DNA of 64,000 nt from Stakelama pacifica (GTDB lineage Bacteria > Pseudomonadota > Alphaproteobacteria > Sphingomonadales > Sphingomonadaceae), in contig NZ_SNWD01000009.1 in NCBI RefSeq assembly GCF_004361835.1, positions 1 through 64,000 of the forward strand. The letters run 5' to 3'. The notes under the pieces were generated by a model, which was given only the letters and a program-made list of their open reading frames with translations, ran no database searches and had not been told where the DNA came from. The position numbers and the translations under genes are program-made. Numbering within the stretch: the first letter of the stretch is position 1; each line of letters begins with the position of its first letter. This document shows positions 58,163 through 64,000 of this stretch, piece after piece.

Positions 58163-58752
58163 AGTTGGCGGCGCGGCGCATTTCGCGCCGTTTTCGCACC
58201 AAAGTTGACGCCGGGGCAGCGCCGGGGCGGCCGGGACTGTCCGCGAGATCGGGATATGTAGCTGATTTTGCGCGGGTCCCTCGCCGCGCGGGGTGGTGTG
58301 AACTTTGAAGGCGCGGTGCGGTGATCGGGGCTGAGTGATACCAGGCTGCATGGATGGCGCCCCATCCCCCGCCGTCATGTCAGCGCACGCCGCGCATGAC
58401 GACTGGCGGCAAAGATCGCAATACGCCGATAGGTCCATATCAGCGCAGCCTGGTATGAGTCGGATGCTCCGCCTCCTGATACTCCCCCCGTTCGTATCGA
58501 GCGAAGTCGAGATACGTTTTAGGCGGGGAGACGCTTCCCTCCCGACTGTGCTTCGCAAACGAACGGGGGTGGGCGCAGCTGTCCTTTCTCCGTCCGCCCT
58601 GAGCAGCTGCCGAAGGCAGCCAGCCGAAGGACCGGCTTTCTCCTCTAGTGCCGCGCACAGCAAGAAGGACGGCGCTTCGACAGGCTCAGCGCGAACGGGG
58701 GTTGGGTTGGGGCGAGTCGTCGTCATCACCGGTACGCCCCCTGCCCGCACCG
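58163..58752. repeat. Repeat-rich intergenic region
   Basis: 590 bp without a gene. It holds a hairpin just after bfr (GGCGCG...CGCGCC then GTTTT, a weak terminator), a 12-bp inverted pair ATACCAGGCTGC (58338-58349)/GCAGCCTGGTAT (58445-58456) enclosing smaller hairpins, a copy of the TCGAGCGAAGTCGAGA palindrome (58493-58516), and a GCTTCGACAGGCTCAGCGCG element (58674-58700). Confidence 0.65.
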
Positions 58753-59247
58753 CTATCCGGCGGCGAGGTCGGGGAGCAGCGCGGCGAGCTGATCGAGCTG
58801 TTCGGGCAATCCGGCGGCCGATCCGTGCAGCGCCTCGTCAAGCGCTTCGGGCGTGGGATAACGTTCGTGGAAGGTCAGCAGCGTGGCGCCGTCCCGATTC
58901 TCGAACGTGACCGTGGTGACCGCGCCCGCCTCCCCCTCATCATTGGTCCAGACGATCCGTTCGTTCGGCAGGACGTCGAGATATTTGCCGTAAAAGGCCA
59001 TGGTCTCGCCGCCCGCACTGAATTCCAGCCGATAGGTGCCGCCGGTGCGCACATCCATCTCGCAGCCGGTCAGCGTGACGCCGGTGACCGAGCGCGGCAT
59101 CCACCAGCGGCGGAAGAGGTCGGGGCTGCTCCAAGCCCGATAGACCAGAGAAGGAGGCGCATCGAACCGGCGGGTGATGGCGAGTTCGCAAGGCCCCCGC
59201 CGCTCTACCTGCGTTGCAGTGCCCTGATCATTGTTCGGGCAGGTCAT
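58753..59247 (-). CDS. SRPBCC (AHSA1-type) domain protein
   Basis: 164 residues. LAITRRFDAPPSLVYRAWSSPDLFRRWW opens a START-like ligand pocket, followed by RTGGTYRLEF, RIVWTND and TFENRDGATLLTFHERY. Its role is unknown. Coupled to an ArsR-type regulator by a 20-bp overlap; such ArsR-SRPBCC pairs are common. Confidence 0.9.
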   Translation of the reverse strand: MTCPNNDQGTATQVERRGPCELAITRRFDAPPSLVYRAWSSPDLFRRWWMPRSVTGVTLTGCEMDVRTGGTYRLEFSAGGETMAFYGKYLDVLPNERIVWTNDEGEAGAVTTVTFENRDGATLLTFHERYPTPEALDEALHGSAAGLPEQLDQLAALLPDLAAG

Positions 59248-59587
59248 GGCATCGCTCCTGCTTCAGTTCGTCGAGAATATCGTCAAGCGCTTCGAAGCGG
59301 TCCGCGAAGAGCGCGCGATGCGCCTCGATCCACTGCGCCTCTGCCGCCAGCCCGCGCGTGCCGAGCCTGCATTGCCGCACGCGCCCGGTTTTGCGGGTCA
59401 CGACCAGACCGGCACGCTCCAGCACCGCGACATGTTTCTTCATACCGGTCAGTGTCATCTGAAACCGGTCGGCCAGCATCGAAATCGACGCCTCGCCCTG
59501 CCCAAGCTGTTCGATCACCCCGCGCCGGGTCGCATCGGCAAGCGCGGCAAAGGAAAGATCGAGGGCCGAGGTTGATTGCTGAACCAT
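59228..59587 (-). CDS. ArsR family winged-helix regulator
   Basis: 119 residues. LDLSFAALADATRRGVIEQLGQGEASISMLADRF, then TGMKKHVAVLERAGLVVTRKTGRVRQC, is a typical ArsR DNA-binding domain without the metal-binding CxC box. The C-terminus (WIEAHRALFADRFEALDDIL) belongs to the SRPBCC-linked branch. The start codon lies inside an 18-bp palindrome. Confidence 0.93.
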   Translation of the reverse strand: MVQQSTSALDLSFAALADATRRGVIEQLGQGEASISMLADRFQMTLTGMKKHVAVLERAGLVVTRKTGRVRQCRLGTRGLAAEAQWIEAHRALFADRFEALDDILDELKQERCHDLPEQ

Positions 59588-59596
59588 ATGGTTCAG
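59579..59596. promoter_or_regulatory. Perfect 18-bp palindrome over the ArsR start codon
   Basis: CTGAACCATATGGTTCAG is a perfect palindrome, and its central CAT/ATG contains the regulator's start codon. It is a strong candidate autoregulatory operator, blocking transcription, and the hairpin could also cover the start in the mRNA. Confidence 0.65.
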
Positions 59597-59611
59597 TGTT
59601 TTGAACCTGCT

Positions 59612-60469
59612 TCAGGGGCTTTTTAAGCCCTCTCTTTCCGAACCTGTTGACAGCAATTCGTGCAAGCGCATTTCGTCAGCGGGCGACGCCGGGTTGTACA
59701 CGATCATCGCGAGTTCCGGGCGTCCTTCGACGGCGAATGTCGAAAACTCCACCGAGAGCCTTCCTGATTTGGGATGGAGGATATGCTTCACCCCCTCGCC
59801 ATGGGCGATGACGTCGTTATCCTGCCAGAGGGCAGCGAATTGGGGACTGATCTGCGATAATTCCGCAACCAGTTCGGTCGCCGCGGCGCTGTTACTGGCC
59901 CCGACCCGCGCGACATCTGCGCGAAACGCACCCACCACGATCCGGGCGATATTGTCCCAATCCTCATTCCTTACGCGGACATGGGGCGTCGCGAACATCA
60001 GCCGGAGAATATTTCGCTGCTCACGCGGCAACTGCCCGTAATCGGTCAGCAACAGCGTTGCCGCCCGGTTCCACCCGACCACATCCCACATCGCAGTCTT
60101 TATGATCGCGGGACTGAATTTCATGCCATCGAGCACACGTTGCAGTCGCGGCGTGATGCCATCGATCGGCTGATAGCGCGCATCGGGCGGATGACCGAGC
60201 GCCAACATGTAGAGATGTTCGCGTTCAGGTTCGGTCAGCAACATGCCTTTGGCAATGCGATCCAGCACATCAGCGGACGGTGAGCCGCCGCGCCCCTGTT
60301 CGAGCCAGGCATACCAGGTCGGGCTGATATTCGATCGAAGCGCGACCTCTTCCCGGCGCAGGCCCGGCGTTCGCCGTCGTCCCACCGGAAAGCCGAAGGC
60401 GACCGGATCAAGCCTTGCCCTGCGATCGCGCAAATAGCTGCCGAGAGGATTGGATGTTTCGCCCGTCAC
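59612..60469 (-). CDS. XRE-family regulator with MmyB-like ligand domain
   Basis: 285 residues. N-terminal helix-turn-helix: LGSYLRDRRARLDP, the RTPGLRREEVALRSNISPTWYAWLEQGRG stretch and ADVLDRIAKGML. The C-terminal part (about 105-270) is the MmyB-like fatty-acid/ligand-binding domain: WNRAATLLLTDYGQLP. These regulators usually sit opposite an oxidoreductase they control, as here. Confidence 0.93.
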   Translation of the reverse strand: MTGETSNPLGSYLRDRRARLDPVAFGFPVGRRRTPGLRREEVALRSNISPTWYAWLEQGRGGSPSADVLDRIAKGMLLTEPEREHLYMLALGHPPDARYQPIDGITPRLQRVLDGMKFSPAIIKTAMWDVVGWNRAATLLLTDYGQLPREQRNILRLMFATPHVRVRNEDWDNIARIVVGAFRADVARVGASNSAAATELVAELSQISPQFAALWQDNDVIAHGEGVKHILHPKSGRLSVEFSTFAVEGRPELAMIVYNPASPADEMRLHELLSTGSEREGLKSP

Positions 60470-60486
60470 GCCTGATCCTGTTGGTT

Positions 60487-60502
60487 TTTATACCATGATA
60501 AA
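60487..60502. promoter_or_regulatory. Inverted repeat in the XRE/SDR divergent promoter
   Basis: TTTAT-ACCATG-ATAAA lies in the 96-bp AT-rich space between the divergent genes, 17 bp upstream of the regulator. A possible operator or promoter element. Confidence 0.35.
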
Positions 60503-60565
60503 GCCACTAGTTTAATAGCTTGAGCGGGGCCGCGATATCCGTTTTTCACAAAACGGAGATTTGCC

Positions 60566-61468
60566 ATGCGTGTTTTCCTTACCGGCGCAACCGGCTTTGT
60601 CGGGTCGCATATCCTTACCGAACTGCTTGCCCACGGCCATCAGGTGCTGGGGCTCACGCGGTCGCAAAGCGGTGCCGAGGCGCTGGAACGCGCAGGCGCC
60701 GAGGTGCATCGTGGCACATTGGAGCAACCTGAAACATTGGCGAGCGGAGCGGCGGCGGCCGATGCTGTCATCCATTGTGCATTCGATCATAATTTCGATG
60801 CGTTCGTCGAGAATACGAAGAAGGATGCGCGCGTCATCGCGGCTATGGGAGACGCGCTGGAAGGGACGGCAAAGCCGATCCTCATCACCTCCGGCGTGGG
60901 AATAGGAACGCCGATACAGGGCGGCCCCGCACGCGAGGACATCCTGAACCCGCACCATCGCAATCCGCGTATTGCGACCGAGTTTGCCGGGGCGGCGCTG
61001 GCCGCGCGCGGTATCGACGTTCGAACGATCCGCCTGCCGCAGGTGCACGACACCAGCAAGGCGGGCCTTATAACGCCCTATATCGCCGAAGCGCGCCGCG
61101 CGGGTGCCGCTGCCTATGTCGAGGACGGCAGCACATCGATGGCGGCCGCACATATCAGCGATGTCGCAAGATTGTTCGTCGCGGCGCTGGAAAAGGGCGA
61201 GCCGGGCGCGCGCTATCATGCATCGGCCGAGGAAGGCGTTCCGTTTCGCGCTATCGCCGAGGCGGTCGGTCGCGGGGCTAACCTGCCCGTCCGGTCCGTC
61301 GGGCAGGAAGAGATCGAATATTATTTCGGGTGGATGGCGGGGTTTGCTCTGCTCGACATGCGGGCATCGAATGCATGGACGCGCGAACGGCTGGACTGGG
61401 AGCCGGTGGGACCCGATTTGCTTACCGATCTGTCCGCGATGGATCTCGCGGTAGCGCAGGAGGCGTAA
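60566..61468 (+). CDS. SDR family NAD(P)-dependent oxidoreductase (extended type)
   Basis: 300 residues. VFLTGATGFVGSHILTELLAHGHQV is the nucleotide-binding glycine motif, with AVIHCAF later. The usual Tyr-x3-Lys catalytic pair is not obvious; an HRNPRIATEF stretch lies where it would be expected. The C-terminus resembles atypical SDRs of the YwnB/NAD-epimerase type. GGAG precedes the ATG. Paired with the divergent XRE regulator. Confidence 0.88.
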   Translation: MRVFLTGATGFVGSHILTELLAHGHQVLGLTRSQSGAEALERAGAEVHRGTLEQPETLASGAAAADAVIHCAFDHNFDAFVENTKKDARVIAAMGDALEGTAKPILITSGVGIGTPIQGGPAREDILNPHHRNPRIATEFAGAALAARGIDVRTIRLPQVHDTSKAGLITPYIAEARRAGAAAYVEDGSTSMAAAHISDVARLFVAALEKGEPGARYHASAEEGVPFRAIAEAVGRGANLPVRSVGQEEIEYYFGWMAGFALLDMRASNAWTRERLDWEPVGPDLLTDLSAMDLAVAQEA

Positions 61469-61526
61469 GGCAACGCAAAGGGCGGCGAACGGCGGGTTGC
61501 TTTCCCCAATACGAACAGCGGGCGGA

Positions 61527-61739
61527 TCAGTCCCCTGCCCGCCGCACCACCCGATACACCCCCTCGCCCGCCGTCTCGATTCGCGCGTCCGCCTCTTCCG
61601 CCACCAGCGTCAGTTCGCGTTTCGCTGCGGGGTCATCGGCGTGGATTTCGATTTGCCCGGCGCTCTCGCGCAGCGCTTTGGCCAACCGGATCGCCGGCCA
61701 GGGGCAGCGCATGCCGCGGGCGTCGATCCGCTGCGTCAA
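61527..61739 (-). CDS. TusA-like sulphur carrier
   Basis: 70 residues. DARGMRCPWPAIRLAKAL has the sulphur-binding cysteine (Cys12) of the CPxP motif, followed by a two-layer alpha/beta fold. TusA-type proteins relay sulphane sulphur for tRNA thiolation or cofactor synthesis. The start overlaps the der stop by 4 bp. Confidence 0.92.
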   Translation of the reverse strand: MTQRIDARGMRCPWPAIRLAKALRESAGQIEIHADDPAAKRELTLVAEEADARIETAGEGVYRVVRRAGD

Positions 61740-63094
61740 TCGCGGTCGCGGTCGAAGGGGTTGCGCGAATTGCGGATGGTCAGGCGCACCGGAATGCCGG
61801 GAAAGTTGAATTCGCGGCGGATGCCGTTGACCAGATAGCGTTTATAGCTTTCGGGCAATTGATCGACGCGTGTGCCGAACAGCACGAAGCTGGGCGGGCG
61901 GGTCTTGGCCTGTGTGACATAGCGCGGCTTGATCCGCCTGCCGCCGGGTGCGGGGGGTGGATTTTCCTCCATCGCACGTTCGAACCAGCGGTTGAGCGCG
62001 CCGGTCGATACGCGGCGTGACCATGCATCGCGCGTTTCGAACGCAACCTTGACCAGCGTGTCGATGCCCTTTCCGGTGGCGGCGGACACGGTTAGGACGG
62101 TGACGCCCTTTGCCTGTGCGAGGCCCTCCTCAAGCGCTGCCTTCACGCCGTTGAACAGGCTGCTGGCGTCCTGCGCCACGTCCCATTTGTTGATCGCGAT
62201 GATAAGCGCTCGCCCTTCCTGAAGCACGCTGTCGGCGATTTTCAGGTCCTGAAGCTCCAGCCCCTTGGTCGCATCGAGCAGCAGGACGACGACTTCGGCA
62301 AAGTTCACCGCGCGCAGGGCATCGGCGACCGAGAGCTTTTCGAGCTTTTCCTGAACGCGGGCGCGTTTGCGCATGCCCGCCGTGTCGATCAGGCGGACGG
62401 GGCGCCCTTCCCATTCCCAGTCGATCGCGATCGAATCGCGGGTAATGCCAGCTTCAGGACCGGTGAGCAGGCGGTTCTGCCCAAGCATCCGGTTGATGAG
62501 CGTCGATTTGCCCGCATTCGGCCGCCCGACAATGGCGAGTTTGAGCGGCGGGTCGCCTGCTTCGGCTTCCTCAGCGGCGTCGAGTTCGGCCTGCACCCGC
62601 TCAATATGCGGAAGCAGCGCCTCGAACAGATCGGCGACGCCGTCGCCATGTTCGGCGGACAGTTGCACCGGATCGCCCATGCCGAGCGACAGCGATTCGA
62701 GAATACCCGATTCGCCTGCGCGCCCCTCCGCCTTGTTCGCGCCCAGAATGATCGGCGTGTCGGATGCGCGCAGCCAGCGGGCGATTTCCTCGTCGAGCGG
62801 GGTGAGGCCGGCGCGGGCGTCGATGAGGAAGAGCGCGACATCGGCCTCCGCCACCGCCGCTTCGGTCTGCTGCCGCATCCGCCCGGGAAGCGACTGCGCA
62901 TCCTCATCCTCATAGCCCGCCGTGTCGATGACGCGGAAATCGAGGCCGAGCAGATGCGCCTCCCCCTCCCGCCGGTCGCGGGTCACGCCGGGCTGGTCAT
63001 CGACCAGCGCCAGACGTTTCCCGACAAGGCGGTTGAACAGGGTGGACTTGCCCACATTGGGGCGTCCGATAATGGCAACAACGGGAAGCGGCAT
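61736..63094 (-). CDS. der: Ribosome-assembly GTPase Der (EngA)
   Basis: 452 residues with two tandem GTPase domains. G1 motifs GRPNVGKSTLF (about 9-19) and GRPNAGKSTLI (about 190), DTAGYEDED and DTAGMRKRA as G3, NKAEGR and NKWD as G4, and a C-terminal KH-like domain ending RNSRNPF. It acts in 50S maturation. The bamB-der order is widely conserved. Confidence 0.97.
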   Translation of the reverse strand: MPLPVVAIIGRPNVGKSTLFNRLVGKRLALVDDQPGVTRDRREGEAHLLGLDFRVIDTAGYEDEDAQSLPGRMRQQTEAAVAEADVALFLIDARAGLTPLDEEIARWLRASDTPIILGANKAEGRAGESGILESLSLGMGDPVQLSAEHGDGVADLFEALLPHIERVQAELDAAEEAEAGDPPLKLAIVGRPNAGKSTLINRMLGQNRLLTGPEAGITRDSIAIDWEWEGRPVRLIDTAGMRKRARVQEKLEKLSVADALRAVNFAEVVVLLLDATKGLELQDLKIADSVLQEGRALIIAINKWDVAQDASSLFNGVKAALEEGLAQAKGVTVLTVSAATGKGIDTLVKVAFETRDAWSRRVSTGALNRWFERAMEENPPPAPGGRRIKPRYVTQAKTRPPSFVLFGTRVDQLPESYKRYLVNGIRREFNFPGIPVRLTIRNSRNPFDRDRD

Positions 63095-63151
63095 TCTGGC
63101 GGTCCTAAACGATTACGCGCCGGGCTTCACGCGTTACTCGCCGACATCATG

Positions 63152-64000
63152 TCAGCGAAAGGCAGTGATCCGGCCTTCATCGGAAAGCGTGTAGAGCATA
63201 TTGTTCGCGACGATCGGCGGCAGGCTGAACGCTTTGCCCACGTCGCGCATCTCGCCGATGCTGCCGTCGAGCGGATCGACGCTGGTCATCGCACCCCGGC
63301 TGCTGACGACATAGAGCTTGCCGCCCGCCATGACGGGGCCGGACCAGTAGATCGGGTTCTTTTTCTTCTTCTGGTTGCGATAGCCGGGAAGCTGCGCGAT
63401 CCAGCGGATCTTGCCGCTGTCGCGCGCGATGCAGAGCAGTTTGGCATCGCTCGCCATGACATAGATCCACTGGCCCGCGACCCAGGGAGTCTTGATGCCG
63501 GAGAGATTCTGTTCCCACAGGCGACGGCCGCTGAGAATGTCGACGGCGACCATGCGGCCGCCCTCACCGATCGCGAAGACCTCGTCATTGTCGATCACCG
63601 GGTCGGCATCGATATCGGCGAGCGAGGAAACCGAGGTGGAGACGGTGGTGCGCGAAAGGCTGTCGCCCCACAGCGACGCGCCGTTTTCATAGCGATAGGC
63701 GTTGAGTTCGCCCGAAGAGAACCCCGCGACCACGGACCCGCGCCCCGCAGCAGGGGCCGCCACGCCGAACACGCCCTGCGATTCGAGCGAGCCGGACTGG
63801 TTCCACACGACATCGCCGGTCTGCTGCGACAGAGCGAAGAGCTGGTTATCCTGGCTCATCACATAGACATTGCCGTTGGCGACGGTAGGGGCACCGCGCA
63901 GCGGGCCGCCGGGACGCTTGCGCCAGATCACGCTGCCGTCCGCTGCGTTCATCGCGACGACATCGCCGAGCCCGTTGGTGGCGTAGAGGCGGTCGCCCCC
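63152..64000 (-). CDS. bamB: Outer-membrane assembly protein BamB, C-terminal part (leaves the window)
   Basis: The frame is open to the right edge, so only about 282 codons of the C-terminal part are seen and the start lies outside. The repeated PQQ-like blades are clear: VIWRKRPGGPLRGAPTVANGNVYV, then DVVWNQSGSL, GRRLWEQNLSG and KIRWIAQLPGY. BamB is a lipoprotein beta-propeller of the BAM complex, inserting outer-membrane proteins. Confidence 0.93.
   Translation of the reverse strand, partial: GGDRLYATNGLGDVVAMNAADGSVIWRKRPGGPLRGAPTVANGNVYVMSQDNQLFALSQQTGDVVWNQSGSLESQGVFGVAAPAAGRGSVVAGFSSGELNAYRYENGASLWGDSLSRTTVSTSVSSLADIDADPVIDNDEVFAIGEGGRMVAVDILSGRRLWEQNLSGIKTPWVAGQWIYVMASDAKLLCIARDSGKIRWIAQLPGYRNQKKKKNPIYWSGPVMAGGKLYVVSSRGAMTSVDPLDGSIGEMRDVGKAFSLPPIVANNMLYTLSDEGRITAFR

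Overview
The window is GC-rich bacterial chromosome with dense, overlapping genes. Gene content and order point to an alphaproteobacterium, most likely a sphingomonad (Sphingomonas/Sphingopyxis group). The evidence is a FYDLN-type acidic zinc-ribbon protein next to aroA-cmk-rpsA-ihfB, a DUF1476 F1-ATPase inhibitor beside bolA-grxD, a DUF5076 protein, a fused ThiS-ThiG, a CP4-like class II EPSP synthase, and several families of short palindromic intergenic repeats. This is inference from families and synteny, not from a database search. Nearly all genes are housekeeping or ordinary accessory genes. I see no CRISPR array, no transposase, no prophage and no recognisable defence island.

Layout. 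228-9680 (minus strand) is a propionyl-CoA operon: pccB, a small membrane protein, methylmalonyl-CoA epimerase, a lipoprotein, methylmalonyl-CoA mutase, a membrane protein, bioB, another membrane protein, an LprI-like protein and pccA, ending at a hairpin at 161-192. It carries propionyl-CoA to succinyl-CoA and also encodes biotin synthase for its own cofactor. 9.7-12.1 kb is an accessory patch: a 35-residue ORF behind a nested hairpin, an O-acyltransferase with a G8 tract in its ribosome binding site, about 0.6 kb without genes, and tRNA-Ala(GGC). 12.1-17.1 kb is the core aroA-cmk-rpsA-ihfB block plus tRNA-Leu(TAA). 17.1-31 kb holds a lipoprotein solute-binding protein, RNase T2, nadC and nadA, a metallo-beta-lactamase-fold hydrolase, a BlaI/M56 regulatory pair, a DPP-IV-like peptidase and a TonB-like protein.

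31-39.6 kb has a chemoreceptor, the DUF1476-bolA-grxD group, leuC-(small exported ORF)-leuD-quinone oxidoreductase, and a divergent LysR/aldo-keto reductase pair. 39.6-47.9 kb has a SulP transporter, a six-gene overlapping operon built around a split 3-oxoacid CoA-transferase, a HAD hydrolase, an orphan TPP enzyme and CsbD. 48-58.2 kb has thiSG, aroQ-accB-accC-arsC, a phospholipase D protein, purL, a DUF418 membrane protein, and the iron-storage pair bfd-bfr behind a Fur-like site. 58.2-64 kb has a repeat-rich intergenic region, an ArsR/SRPBCC pair, an XRE regulator/SDR pair, tusA, der and the C-terminal part of bamB, which leaves the window.

The most unusual signals are small-scale. A lprI-like gene sits between pccA and a frameshifted copy of the pccA 5' end. 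A palindromic repeat lies in frame inside a lipoprotein signal sequence. ThiS is fused to ThiG. A perfect 18-bp palindrome covers an ArsR start codon. A homopolymer tract could make a surface acyltransferase phase-variable. Start codons were moved inward from the longest frame where a ribosome binding site, an overlap or the family length supports it.
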